Source: Stenogyne calaminthoides (Eukaryota; Streptophyta; Magnoliopsida; Lamiales; Lamiaceae). From it: DNA of 64,000 bases. Location: positions 40,811,255 to 40,875,254 of the forward strand of contig JBBCBC010000009.1 in assembly GCA_037126765.1 (NCBI GenBank). Reading direction: 5' to 3'. This document shows positions 47,096 to 59,380 of the stretch, piece after piece. The notes under the pieces were generated by a model. It made no database searches. It saw nothing but the letters and a program-made list of their open reading frames with translations, and had not been told where the DNA came from. The position numbers were made by a program, and so were the translations under genes. The stretch's first letter is position 1. Each line of letters opens with the position of its first letter.

Positions 47096-47219
47096 AAAAA
47101 TTTATATAGGACGGTCTCATGCATAAAATCAGGTACAATTTAACATAAATCATATTTATTTTTTCTAAAATATTAAAGTGTTAATACCTAACTTATGTCC
47201 GTCTCATGCAAGTGTTTCT
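47096..47219 (+). mobile_element. MITE with GAGACGGTCTCA-type ends, copy 2
   Basis: AAAAATTTATATAGGACGGT at the left and TGTCCGTCTCATGCAAGTGT at the right. Collinear with copies at 35045-35190 (inverted) and 52132-52270. Confidence 0.65.
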
Positions 47220-47943
47220 CTTTATGAAATTAGAATAGTGAACCCTACTTTTATATCGAACAGGAAAATTAAGAAAGAGAAAATTGAAAATATAAATCAA
47301 ATAGAGAGGCTTGGGCTGGGCCTTTCTTATGGAAGGACAGCTTGGGCCGGGATTGAATTTTCTTGCTTACAGGTGGGGTCCGGTTATTGAATTTGTAGAA
47401 TTCTGTAAGGCCCAACATACATCGTTCATAAATATCAAGAATTTCAATTAATTCATCAATCCATTGAACTTTATTCATTTAAATATTTTTGGAAAATAGA
47501 AGTAAACTTTAAAAGGCATCCGAAATGTAACACAATGAAACAAGCCATTTCACTATTTCAATTTACTACATAAAGCTTTTCTTACAAGCACAGCACAGTC
47601 GGAAAAAAAAAAATAGCAATTACAGCATTATAATTACTACTCACTAGTCACTAGTACTACCAATCTTTAGCGGGTGTAACAAATCCACCTCAGCCATCTT
47701 CTGTCTTTCCCAACACAGATGCAAATAGTTCCCCTCAGGAAAAAAAAAAAAACCAAAATAACAGTCTCAAGAGAAATCCACCCCCAGAAATTAAGAATTC
47801 CCCCTTTCACCCCAAAAAAGAGAGCCAATTTTGACCCCAAGAGACCAACTAATAAAAGTCACACTACTAACAACCAGTGACCTTAACTTAAATTTACCCA
47901 AAATCCAATCACCTAAAAAGTTAATAAATTAAAAATAAATCCG
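47220..47943. other. Downstream flank of the expansin gene
   Basis: No gene. Would include the expansin 3' untranslated region on the minus strand. GGGCTGGGCC and TTGGGCCGGG pieces near 47310-47350 are unexplained. Confidence 0.45.
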
Positions 47944-49058
47944 TCAACGGAATTGAGCTCCGGCGAAGGCCTGGCCGAAGGACCATCCCGCCGGCGCTGC
48001 GTTGTAGGAGATGATCGTCCGGCCGTCGCTGGTGGTGACCTTAAATGAGAGGCTTTGGCCATTGAGATTGGCGTTGCTTTGCCAATTTTGGCCCCAATTT
48101 CTGGACATTTGTTGCCAGCCTGTCCTGGAGCCCTTGATTGAAACAGAGTGTACGTCACCCGCCCCACCCACGTTGGTCACCAGTACTAGGTTGAAGAACG
48201 CGTGTCCGTTGATACTGAACCTTATGCCACCTCTTCTTCTACAGGCCACCCTGCAAATCGTAAAAGTTAGTTAAGAATTTAAATATACACAGAGAATATA
48301 CTGCTGTAATTTTTTTATAATAGTAGGGGTATATGCAGTAGTAGTAATTAAATGGGGCAGGACTGGTAGGGGCAGAATAGTCCAGAAGAATATTAATGTG
48401 GTAGTCAATTCTTGAAAAAAAAGGAAATAATCTCACCAATTGAATAATGGTACGGTATCAGTATTAAATTAAAGTTGATAGTATATCTACGTACAGTAGG
48501 ATTTGAAATAAAAGAATTAGATGAAATTAATTAGTGGTACCTTCTGTAAGCAACAGGGACAATTCCAGCCCTGTACTGAGCAATGTGCTGGAATACGGGT
48601 TGAGAGAGGTCAAAGTGGTGGCGGGGCGGGTTGCACCACCCGCCTGCGTCATTGGGTAAGGCGTTGTTTGGGGGACAGAAATTGGTTGCGGTCACCACAA
48701 TTGACCCGCCCAAACACGACCTTCCGTCGTTGACACACCTAACCTCGTAGCACGACCCGCAGCTCAACCCGTTGTTGAACAGAGCTGTACTCAGCGCTGC
48801 TGTGTTTGTACCGTACCCCTGGCTGTACAAATTCCCGTACCCGCAAGCACCGCCTGTGCCACAAAATTCGGATTCACCCAAACAAGACCTTAAAAAAATT
48901 GTAAATTAAATTTGAAAATTTGTAGGCATACCCATTGTTCCAGAAGCGTCACTGCCTCCATAGAAGGTTGCATGAGCATTAGTCCAACCGCCGCCGTAGC
49001 CATGAACATTATGCACCATTGAAAAAAGACCAACCAAGAGAATTTCAAGAAACGCCAT
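47944..49058 (-). CDS. EXPA: Alpha-expansin
   Basis: Three exons on the minus strand, 49058-48932, 48853-48541 and 48250-47944, with GT-AG introns of 78 and 290 bp, give 248 residues, normal for alpha-expansins. Residues 1-20 form a signal peptide (hydrophobic ILLVGLF, cleavage likely after HVHG-like NVHG). The GH45-like double-psi barrel follows, with GGACGYGNLY, NNGLSCGSCYEVRC, TNFCPPN and the HFDLS motif containing the conserved Asp. The C-terminal CBM63-like domain has WQQMSRNWGQNWQ and ends PAGWSFGQAFAGAQF. The protein is secreted and loosens cell walls at acid pH without hydrolysing glucan. All conserved cysteines and the HFD motif are present, and nothing suggests a pseudogene. The start gives the only frame with a signal peptide. 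The leader is CT- and CA-rich. Confidence 0.96.
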
Positions 49059-49073
49059 TGGTACAAAACCAGG

Positions 49074-49108
49074 GAGAGAGAGAGAGAGTGTGTCTGTGTG
49101 TGTGTGAG
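49074..49108 (-). repeat. CT/CA microsatellite in the expansin leader
   Basis: GA repeats run into GT repeats on the plus strand, so the transcript would have (CA)n followed by (CT)n shortly before the ATG. Y-patch-like CT tracts are common in plant leaders. Confidence 0.75.
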
Positions 49109-49132
49109 TGAGGAATTGAGGTGAGTGTGGTG

Positions 49133-49141
49133 ATTTAAATA
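49133..49141 (-). promoter_or_regulatory. TATA-like box of the expansin gene
   Basis: TATTTAAAT on the minus strand, 75-83 bp upstream of the ATG. Initiation about 30 bp downstream would leave a 45-50 bp CT-rich leader. Confidence 0.5.
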
Positions 49142-49707
49142 GGGGATTTTGGAGGGCCTCTTAACTCAAAACTTTGAGGCTGCACGGACCATCATACTGT
49201 TGTAGTTTAAGCCACCCAACATGGCCCTGATGGTGCCTAATTTGGTAATTTCGCAACTTTGAGCAGAATTTCTGCCTTGTTCCAAGTGGGAATCCACTGT
49301 TTCTTTTTGCCACTTGTCTAGTTTTATTTTTCAGCGCCAAAGATTTTCAACACTAGGGGTAGGCTGGGAATTAGTGGTTGAATACACTGTGGTACTATTT
49401 TTTCAATTCCTCAAAAATATGCTCAGAAATATGAATCAAATTTTATGAAAATGTTGATTAAAAAACTATTTAGTATGACTAGAAAATATCAATGGTTATC
49501 ATTAAGGTCTGATTAGTTAAAATATCAATAATTAGTATCATGAAGGTGAGTTGAGTAAGTGAGGATAATTAATTGTTTACATCTATTCTCATTATTTGTA
49601 TATGATTACCATTACCCACTTCCATTACCATAAACCAAGCGGGCACTAAGTCTATTTGTAAATAATATAATTAATTGTAAGTAAAGTATAATGATAACCT
49701 ATGTTGA
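49142..49707. other. Expansin upstream region
   Basis: No gene. 49503-49650 looks like a small MITE flanked by TAA (AAGGTCTGATTAG at one end, ACCAAGCGGGCACT at the other), not certain. Confidence 0.4.
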
Positions 49708-50222
49708 ATGGGTGCGGGGGCGACGCGATACGGATACGGGGATACGAATTTTTTAAAATTTCAGGATGGGATTCGGCAAGGATACGTCTACTTATTTATT
49801 ATTTTATTATATATAATACCTGTAAAATATATAAAAATAACAATTCATATATCATCATCAATCCAACATATAAGCATAATAAAGTTTTCAATCCAATTAA
49901 AAATTTAGAACAAGTCACATCTTCTGTTCGTGATTTTGGGTTGAAAAGGTAAGTAAAATAATTAATAATTAATATTTTCTATTAAAAGTTTTTTTTTTAT
50001 TTTAAGTTTTGTGGGTTAATGAGGTAATTAAACTTTCTTATTTTAAATTTTAATTTTTTTTCATAAATTTTTTTTTTCAAAAATGATTCCAGACGCACCA
50101 AATTCGCACCCAAACGCGCTCAGTGCGCGTATTCTTTTTTTTTTTTTTTTAATTCGCCACGTGGCTCACCGGGTGCGAATTCCACGCGAATCGCACCCGC
50201 ACCCACGCCGTATCCGATACTG
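49708..50222. repeat. GC-ended dispersed repeat, possible DNA-transposon relic
   Basis: Left end GGGTGCGGGGGCGACGCGAT and inverted right end with GGATACGGCGTGGGTGCGGG share GGGTGCGGG and CGGATACGG in both outer zones around an AT-rich centre. Target duplication not found. Confidence 0.45.
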
Positions 50223-50951
50223 CATTTTAGTATTTTTTGGAGAATCCGTGCATTAGAGATAATAACTTGTGTAATATGAGCATATTTTTGGGAGACTGAG
50301 GGAGTACAATATACTAATAATAAACTGATAAATTTATTTATTTTTTTGTGTGTTGAAATTAAATCCGAACCACTGTTATTTAAAGGTTTAGGGTAGAAAA
50401 AATATGTTGGAATCAGTTAATTTTTTAATGAAATTTCTAAGGTTTTGTTTCAGTTGGAATTTTAAAAATTGCAACAGAATTCTATTCCCTTAAAATATTC
50501 CTGTTTTCTTTTAGTTAAGAATGAAGCACAATTTACAAGAATATTTCTGATTTTTACTGGTTAAAAGTTAAAACCTACGAACTGTTAGCATGTGCTAAGG
50601 AAATTCCTTTTTCCTGTTCTGTCTTTTCTAATTTTCACTCTTATCCTGCGGCTCCTCTTGGCAATACGTAAAAATGTTCTCCGTCCTATCCAAATCAATT
50701 TTGATACTGTTACAGACACAAAAATAAAAAGAGTTGCTCCCTCCATCACAGCCACAAAATAATTTATTCATTAAAGGTTTGTTCTGAATTTATTTATATT
50801 TTTTTTATACAAGACAATAAAAATAATTATACCTTTTTTAATTATTTTCTCTTAACATCTCAAGATTACATCTTATGTCATTATTTTTACGCACAAAAAA
50901 TTATCTACTTTAATAATAAAGTAGAAAGAACTACAATATTCTCAATCAAAA
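50223..50951. other. AT-rich intergenic DNA
   Basis: No gene. GGGAGACTGAGGGAGTAC (50291) and GCTCCCTCCATCACAGCC (50734) resemble Stowaway ends, but no matching partners with TA duplications were settled. Confidence 0.4.
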
Positions 50952-51263
50952 ATCACTTTATCACTTTAAATAATAATAAATAATTCACATATTAAAACTC
51001 GTGTGAAAAACAAATGAGTAAATAATTTTTGGACAGATGAAATATTTTTTTACTTTATTAAAGTGATAAATCAATGGTATTTTAGACAAATCAATTTTAA
51101 TTGCGTAATCACTTTATCACTTTAAATAATAATAAATAACTCACATATTAAAACTCGTGTGAAAAGTAAATGGTTAAATAATTTTTGGACAGATGGAGTA
51201 TTTTTTTTACTTTATTAAAGTGATAAATCAATGGTATTTTAGACAAATCAATTTTAATTGCGT
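50952..51263. repeat. Tandem duplication, 2 x 156 bp
   Basis: Two adjacent copies, 50952-51107 and 51108-51263, both starting ATCACTTTATCACTTTAAAT and ending TTTTAATTGCGTAA. They differ by a few substitutions and a T-run length change. Inside what looks like MITE-derived DNA; no coding role. Confidence 0.9.
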
Positions 51264-51583
51264 AAGTGTGAGTTAATTGTGTTAAAAAAATCAATGACAT
51301 AAAAGATAGATAAATGTATATTGTGAGAGTAAAAATAAAAAATAATTTAAAAAAAATAGTGTGGAACAAACTAAAAATAAAAAAATGTAAAAACTGATCC
51401 AGAATAATGGGAGTATTTTTTTTTTTAAATATAAAATTCTTCATTTTCTGTGAACAGAAATTCAGTTTTCTTCGAAGGGAGGAACATGAATCCACTTTGA
51501 TATTCTTTTAAATTGCAAGTTTTTGTTTAAGACAAATGAAAATAAACAAAATTGAGAAAGAAGAGCAACATGGTAAACATATA

Positions 51584-51835
51584 CTCCGTTCGTCCTCCTA
51601 TTTTAAATTATCCATTCAATATTTGGTTCGTGGTTTGACGAAACCAATTATTTGTTAGTATATAAAATTATAAAATAACTTTTAAGAAAGTGTAGAATAG
51701 ATAAGGGATGAACTATCATGCCCCACCTTAAAAATTATTTTATTATTTTAAATACTAATAAACAACTCGCTCATTAAAATACGAATCAAACAATGAATGA
51801 ACAATCTAAATCATAAGAGAGAGAGTACTATTATA
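51584..51835. mobile_element. Stowaway MITE
   Basis: TA at 51582-51583 and 51836-51837. Left end CTCCGTTCGTCCTCC and inverted right end CTCTCTCTCTTATG; internal similarity AAATTATCCATTC/GATTGTTCATTC supports the pairing. Confidence 0.6.
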
Positions 51836-52033
51836 AAAGATATCTGCTCCCCAAAAGCATGAGAATGGTAATAAACTAATGAGTGAGTCTCATATCTATC
51901 AGGTGCACAGTGCACTTCTTAGTATATTTTAAAACTTGCAATTTATTATATTGAAATTTGTGATTTATTATACTGAAATATGTAATGTGTGTTCATAGAA
52001 TTGTATATTTTAAAAATATACTATGAAGTGCAC

Positions 52034-52360
52034 CAGGGACGGACCCAGAAATTCCACCGAGAGGGACTCAATTTATATTTGTCAATAACTCTAACTTTAT
52101 CAAATTAACAACAAATAACTTAAACGAAAAAAATTTGTATGAGGTCGTCTCATATATAAGACGAGGTACAAATTAATAAAAATCAATACCCTTCCTTTTA
52201 AAGTGTTAAAGCGATAATATTCAAATTATACTCTGTCTAACCGTGAGACCGTCTCACACAAGTGTACTTTTATACTATAAATATATATATTTTAAAAAAA
52301 AAAATCAAGTGGGGTCAGGGGGCCCAGTGACCCTCTTGGCCCCTATGTACGTCCGACTTT
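52034..52360. mobile_element. hAT MITE, 327 bp
   Basis: Starts CAGGGACGGACCCAG and ends ...TATGTACGTCCGACTTT, an imperfect inverted pair typical of plant hAT MITEs. The 8-bp flanks AAGTGCAC (52026-52033) and GAGTGCAC (52361-52368) match at seven of eight. Contains a second MITE at 52132-52270. Confidence 0.75.
52132..52270 (+). mobile_element. MITE with GAGACGGTCTCA-type ends, copy 3
   Basis: AAATTTGTATGAGGTCGTCT at the left and GTGAGACCGTCTCACACAAG at the right; collinear with copies at 47096 and 35045. Innermost layer of the nest. Confidence 0.65.
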
Positions 52361-52377
52361 GAGTGCACGGTGTACCT

Positions 52378-53871
52378 AATGCATATAAAATATAGGCTAT
52401 ACTAATAATGTAGTTAAATTTCGTGACTTTAATAAAATAAGATTATCGCACTTACATTTGTTAGGCCCTTTTTTAAACCGAGGAAAATGCAGATATATAT
52501 ATATATATATATATATCATCTTTTCTCAGCAAATATATTTACCTGCCCCTTTCTTAGACTAGAAACATTCATTGCATTTCCACTTAAAATATCGGCTTAC
52601 AGTCAATTCTCTTGAATTTGGATTTCTTGCTTTATTTTATACTCCATATATCGCGTGATTTCATATCATCATTTCAAATTTACATGTGAAGTGTGAAGAA
52701 CCTCGTGTGAATACTTTCCACCAATATTTTGAAATTGAATACTACATTTTGTCTCTTTTTGAAATATAGAAAGTTGGTTAACTGCTTTGCCATAATTAGT
52801 GGCATAATTACATGGTGCCGGGATTTCTTGCAACTTCTACAGATCAATTTCTCTGTATCACTTTTTTGTATTTCAAGATTATTCCACTCCCTAAATTTTT
52901 AACACATGGATCCAGAGTAATGGTGGTTTGTTGAATTTTTTGCCCATTACACGTGTCATTAATCCACCATATGAAACACAAAATGTAACACAATATATGG
53001 AAAAAATGATATTGTGCGCTCTTCATACATTATACGTTACACTATGTCCAAATTATTAGTAGACCGAAATGAGTCAAGTGACCGGATGCCCACCTATGAA
53101 TATATGATCATTTTTTTACTTTCGATTGTGGAATGGAGAGGGTATATAAATATTTGTTCAAACTTATTTTGGTGTACGTTTATTGTACCTTCATTTTGTA
53201 ATTCTTGTAAGTGCAGTTTAAAAATATTGTGTGTAAATGTGAATATATTGAACTATTTTGTGTTGGTATGCTGTGAAACTTGTTCACCGTGAATTTTTTT
53301 TTTTTACACGCATAGTAATATAAGTCATACCCTTCCGTTATCACTACGATACCCTCTGCTATAATATAAGTCACACCCTTCACTTTTATGAGTAATACTC
53401 TTTATAGTAAAAAGTCACATCCTTTATAGTAAAAAGTCACACTCTTTAGTAATATAAGTCACACTCCTTTATCAGTTTCACCGTGAAATTTGTTCACCCT
53501 ATAATTTGCCAACTATTTTTTAAATATAAATACTTAAATAGTCGCACCCTAAAAACAAAAAAAAAGTATTGAAATATGGCAAATTCAGATACTTTTCTCA
53601 TAATGAATTCTGAGTCACTAGGGAGTATCCATAATTTAAGAGCCCTCATTCGAAGGTAATTAATAATTAATTAAGTGCTAGATTTGCATTAGAATTTACA
53701 TTATTCCCATAGGGCTAGCTTGTAGTCATCCTACGCTAGTAATTTACATTATACCTTTGTAATTTCTTTTATTTATTTTCAGTTAGATATTACTTTGAAT
53801 ATATGTATCATAAAAATAGAAAAGTGTTCTAATTTAATAATATCTTATGTTCCACCTATACAATACGAGTA
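52378..53871. other. AT-rich intergenic DNA
   Basis: No gene. TA repeat at 52494-52515. 53320-53470 has four to five loose copies of an AAGTCACACxCTTTATAGTA motif. Confidence 0.45.
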
Positions 53872-54793
53872 GACAAAAACTTGTATGCAATATTGCATAC
53901 AAGTGATATGTGCAATTGATTTTTTTTTTTCTCGAGGTCAGGGAAACCGGGTTTTAGGGCGGATTGTTGGTGGGCCAATGAGCTTCTTCATCTTCTTTCT
54001 CCCGCGCGCAGCCGGACGCGGTCAGTTTTCCTCTTCTTCCTCTTATCTTCTGGTGAATCTCATGGGCTTTCTTCTTCCTCATTCATGCCCTAATTTTCTT
54101 TTTTGCTCCGATTATTGGATGAAATAAGATTGTTCAATTTGAATTTTGGTATGAATTATGCTAGAAGAAGAGAGAATATGTGTGTGATGTTTGGATTACC
54201 CCTCAATACAAAGTGTGTGATGAAATTCAGATCCTTCTGCACTCTTTTCACGCAGTTCTGTAAATCTGTAAACTGAAGATTTTTTTCGTGTTTGTACTGG
54301 TTTTTGTTCATGTAGTAACACTCTTTTGCTCATAGGGTAACACTCTTTTGTTCATGTAGTAACACATCAAGTTGTTATGTAAATCTGTAATTTTGGACTG
54401 GGGATTTCTTTTCGCGTTTGTTCTGGTTTTGTTTATGTAGTAACACGTTTTTCTTCATATGATAACACTTTTTGTTCATGTAGTAACACATGTTTTCACA
54501 CAAAAAATTGACAAAAAAAATATATATATGTGTACAGTAGGAATCAAACTTGCAACCAAATTCATTAGCAACAAACCTGAACCACTAGGCTACAACACAT
54601 ATTTGATAAAGATATCCTTCTATAAATACATATGCGCCCCGCGCCAACCTGAACCCCATGCCCTGCCCGCGCCCGCGCTCACCCGCCCTGACCTGACCCG
54701 CCGCCCTGACCCTTGAAATTTAGACAACTTTTGTTTTATTTATGTTGTATTGCACATAACATTAGTGTGCAATATTTCACACAAGACTTTCTC
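53872..54793. mobile_element. MULE-type non-autonomous element, copy 2
   Basis: A perfect 9-bp duplication, ATACGAGTA, lies at 53863-53871 and 54794-54802. Ends GACAAAAACTTGTATGCAAT and, inverted, GAGAAAGTCTTGTGTGAAAT match at 23 of 29 positions over the first 29 bases. The left end contains a perfect 24-bp palindrome (53880-53903). Body paralogous to 8520-9386, including TTTGTTCATGTAGTAACAC repeats and GTGCCxTAATTTCTT segments. Confidence 0.87.
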
Positions 54794-54802
54794 ATACGAG
54801 TA

Positions 54803-57800
54803 TTAAATAATATCACCAATGATTAATTTAAAATGAAATCAAATTGAAACAGGATCCTATTAGAAAATAATATTTGCACGGGAAAAGCATAATAAACCCC
54901 CTTCTGTTGTTAGTTGTTACACTATTAAAATCGTGTGCATAGACTGAGGATACCGAGTAGGTTCATAACTAATGAAGCATTATTTTTCAATAAATACCCA
55001 GCTGAATCTTTATTCAATTATTTTAATATCATAATATTGACAAAGTTTATTGCGTAGTAAATGTCTCAACACGTTGAAGAAGATGAATTAATGGAGTATT
55101 TTCATTTTTGAAATGCTATATAACTCAGTGACATATATAGTGTCGTCTGTTAACATATTTAATTGGTCGATTTCATAATAAGATTACAATACCTACATAA
55201 AAATTTACTTATATTGTTGCCCAATTATTAGGACCAAGATTCTCGTTATTAATAAAATTCTCATGCAATGTCTATTTGTACATTTATTACAAAACTGTAA
55301 ATAATATTTTTTTCTTCACGAGGATCTACAATTTTAAGATCTTAACTTGCACTTGCACTCCCTTTTATTTTTTGGTTTCGTTATGAGGAATTCACGATTA
55401 TAAATTGCACAAGCAAATTTAGCAATACATTGAAATCCCACTAGAAAATGTTCGACCAACTGATCATATTTGCTTATTTATTTATTTATTTATTTATTTT
55501 CTTCCCTCTGGTGTACATATATAACAGTTGACGCCGACACATGCATTGCGCAGGCAACTTGGAATCATCACATCTGTACACTTTGAATAAGTTTAATGTA
55601 CATCAAATCCAACATTAACCTGCAAAACGGGAAAGGTATCACCAAGCAGAGAAGTAATACTTAATTCTCTTAGGCCCATCCATTTTTATGCTCTTTATTT
55701 ATCTCATTAGTCTACTTTATATTATGGAATAAAAACTATTTTTATTACCCAAACATGCACTAATTAAATTAAAAAATATATTCACAAGAAAAAAAAAACT
55801 CTCCTTATTAGTTAGTGTTGGAACATGATGGTTAGAAATTCACTAACATCTAAATTCAGAATTGCACTTAAAGAAATCGAACCTAGTTGATTTTTGTATA
55901 ATTGTGATTTGTGATCCTCGTTATCAGAACTCATGAATCGCGTGAAATTATTCACGAACTGATTCTTAATCCACGGCATATAATTTGTTCTTGGTTTAGT
56001 ATATACACAATGTGTAGAGATTAATGAAGAAAAAATTACCCTTTGAATCTTCTCTATATGTTATGTATATTTTTCTATATTGTAGAATTTTTTATATGGG
56101 CCTGATTTATTTTTCATTATCAATAGTGAGAAAACATCCATATTCATTTTTTAAATAAGTGGAAGTTATTTAATAACTTCTAGTCCATATTATCTACTTC
56201 ATGGATGGACTAATTAATTAATATTAATTTTTATTTATTTGCTTCACTTAGAAATTGTTTTGCAACACAATTCAATTCAAGAGTGTAGAAGTGTTTTTTT
56301 TTTAAAATTGGTGTGACCCAATTTTTTTATTTTTAAAAATACTTATGTCTTTTTAACTGTGTTTCAAAACACATACTTATTTTAGTAATTCTGATTATGA
56401 AATACGTGGATCTTATCAAGATTATCTTTCAACTACTTTCCTTTTTTTATTCCCATGTGAAAAAACTCATGACGTAATCATGTAGATGTCCGATACAAAC
56501 ACAAAGCGTTGTCTTATTGTACACTAAAGATGAATCAAAATAAGTAGAAAATAAAAATATGAGGATAAATCTCCTGAGAATTGTATCATGTCTGTACATA
56601 TGAAAGCGAAAGTTGATAATAGTAAGTCTTTAACGGCGGAAAATGGAGCAGCTGCACATGCTTGCCCCCAGTTTATACATATGATTATGAACCATTTTTT
56701 CTCTCTTTTATTTTATTTGTCTTTTTGCATATATATGCGTTTTAGAAGATAAAATGTTTCATGAGGAGTGTCGTAAAATAAAATTTAGGAGGATTGAATG
56801 TGAAATTTAATATAGTGCGACTGAAAATATATTATTTTTTAAAAAACATTAACAATAAAATATAATTGAATAAAAGTAAAAACGAACTTAAAATTAATGT
56901 GTTTGGCCACTCTAAGAATGCATTAATTTCACATGACTTCTGAGAAAATAAGATCCCAAAACTAATAATCTGATTAATTTTTATCCATGAAAATTGAAAC
57001 ATAAATAAAATGATATGAGCCATACCACGTTCCTCGCATACAATTGGGCCCATTTCGATACCAATTGAGAATGATAAAGATCTGCTACTCCCTGCTTTTT
57101 CTTACTTATTTACGATTTGATCCTCGCATTTTTATTATTTATTTCAGGTACGCAATTTGTTTATTTTAATAAAATAATAATTACATTTAAAATTAGTACA
57201 CATCTAAATTAATTTCTCAACATTATAGCCTCACAGATTTGACTATCGTGTTAAGTTAATTTCCTAGTAGAAATTTGAGCTATGTGATATTTGATTGACA
57301 TAAGTTAGTAATAATTAACGAGAACTTCATATAAAGAGAAAAAAGAAAAAATGAAAAAAAAACGAGCATGTGATGAGATAACCAAAAGTTATTGATCAGT
57401 TATCAATTATATGAAACAACGTACTAGGGCTACATTTGTTTTGAACCCATCGAATGTGTTTATAATTTTGTGATACAAGTCATATGCTCTAGATCTTGGA
57501 ATTTTCACATTCAGCACATATCCAATTTCCTAAAAATCTAATACAATATCCCATTAAGGGGCCGTTTGATTTGTTTAAAGGAATGACAATGATAGTAGTG
57601 GAGAATAAAATTAATATACTTTTTAAAGTTGTATTATTTGGTTGATAATAGGAATTACTATCATAATTATTGATTTCGTTTGATATGCTTATAATTCTTT
57701 AGAAATTAAATCAACTTAATTGATTTTTTTATATAACAAAATTATTTTAACGACCTTATGTTTATGAATATAGAAAGTTAAGTGGCTTCATGAGCTTCAA

Positions 57801-58051
57801 TTTTACAACCTGCCACATAATTCATTTAGTCTGATTTTTCCACCATCTTTTCTTGGTATTATCACGTACACTTGTTTAAATAAAAAAAAAATAAGAACTA
57901 AAATACACAAAATCTTCACTTCCCACATAAAAAAATATTGAAATAATACCTTCTCTTCTCTTACTATTATGAATTCTTAATAGAAAATAATAAAAAATAA
58001 AAATATAGGTGGAAAAGAAAGAAATCAAATATATAGTACTGAAAAACCTAA
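54803..58051. other. AT-rich intergenic DNA
   Basis: About 3.2 kb with no supported gene. A TTTA microsatellite lies at 55469-55499. 56267-56390 may be a decayed Tourist relative (AGTGTTTT...TGTGTTTCAAAACACATA). 57555 begins a MITE-like GGGGCCGTTTGATTTGTTTA without a settled right end. Confidence 0.45.
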
Positions 58052-58313
58052 GGGTATGTTTATTTCGGAACTCACCCGAATGGACTTAGAACTTTGAAAT
58101 CTACGTCACATACTAGTTGAGAATTTCAACATCCAACTTTCAAATCCAACATCAATCATTATTATATATTGATTTGATATAAAATAAAAATCTCACCCTA
58201 CAAAAAATCCAAAACAAACACATACTTTTACTATTCATTTTAATTTTTTCAATCCATAGAATTTCAAAGTCATAACTTCCCCCGCACACCTAAATCTCGG
58301 AACAAACATACAC
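58052..58313. mobile_element. PIF/Harbinger-type MITE, 262 bp
   Basis: TAA on both sides (58049-58051, 58314-58316). Left end GGGTATGTTTATTTCGGAAC pairs with inverted right end GTGTATGTTTGTTCCGAGAT. Interior is collinear with the next element and with 11560-11952. Confidence 0.82.
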
Positions 58314-58316
58314 TAA

Positions 58317-59377
58317 GGCTGTGTTTGTTTTGAGACTCACACGGATGGACTTAGAACTTTGCGCTCCCCGTCTCATACGAGTTTGAGATTTAAAGTCTGG
58401 TTTTTAAATCCTACATTCAATCCATACCTACAAATACCTATAAAACTTATTATTACTCTTTCCAATACATCACACTTTATACACTTTCTTACTCTTCTCA
58501 ATTGTTGTGGGCATGTAGCGCGAGGTCTGGCACGACCTGAAAAGAGTCATAAGAAGGCCAGACTCACTTTTATACAAGTATAACACCTCGCTGAGGATAA
58601 CGAAGCAAAAGCACACCAAGCTCGAATATGTGACCTAGATGCACCTCGTAGGTCGCAAGTTGACGCAAGTACGGATCATTAATTATGATTGGACCCTTGA
58701 CAGGCGAGCAGCGCCAATGAGCTTACCTAAAGATGGCTTTAATCAGAGATGTGTCAGTAAATGACAGTAATGATGAGTAGCTAGGAGTAGTTAGACGGCT
58801 AAATCCCTGCAAATCCGGATTTGTCTCGAGCGACGTCCCAGGGAGATGTGCGAGCTTTTAATATCTCAAACGACCTCCCAGCGATCACCGACCTGGGTCA
58901 CATCAATCATGTAGCATTTAATGTTTCGCAGAGCTACTTTGGGCTCTACAAATTATTAACCCGGGAGAGTGAGCTCCACTTTCCCAAAACCTATAAATAT
59001 AGGTCATTTATGACCAAGAGAAGGAGATAATTGAATACATTACCAAACCTCTTGCAAATTTATTACTCAGACACTTATTCTCTCAAGCAATCATACAGCA
59101 TAAATGCAATCCACTTTACACATTTATTGTTTGTGTCACTAAGATCATTAAGCCACATCTTAATCCCAAAATCCTCATATTTTAGTACACAACATCAATA
59201 TAATATAATAATACAATATCAATCACTATTAAACATTGATTTGATATAAAGTTAAATCCTACTCTACTCAAATTCCAAAACAAACACATACATTTACTAT
59301 TCGTCAAGGATTCTAAATCCTTAAATTCTAAAACATTGACTTGGTCTGCACACTTAAATCTCAAAACAAACGCACTC
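58317..59377. mobile_element. PIF/Harbinger-type MITE split by a solo LTR
   Basis: Left end GGCTGTGTTTGTTTTGAGAC and inverted right end GAGTGCGTTTGTTTTGAGAT; TAA at 58314-58316 (shared with the previous MITE) and 59378-59380. Without the 692-bp LTR and one 5-bp duplication the element is about 364 bp. Confidence 0.82.
58503..59194 (+). mobile_element. Solo LTR, 692 bp
   Basis: Starts TGTTGTGGGCATGTAG and ends TTTAGTACACAACA; TCAAT is perfectly duplicated at 58498-58502 and 59195-59199. A CCTATAAATATAGG box at about 58991-59004 suggests plus orientation. GC content is higher than the surrounding MITE. No second LTR or internal domain. Confidence 0.9.
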
Positions 59378-59380
59378 TAA

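Larger units (their letters stand above)
51901..52377. mobile_element. MITE with an hAT MITE inserted near its right end
   Basis: Left end AGGTGCACAGTGCACTTC and, inverted, right end AGGTACACCGTGCACT(T)C become a terminal inverted repeat once the insert at 52034-52360 is disregarded. TTAGTATATTTTAAAA follows the left end and its complement TTTTAAAAATATACTA precedes the insert. This is the oldest layer of a three-level nest. Confidence 0.65.
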
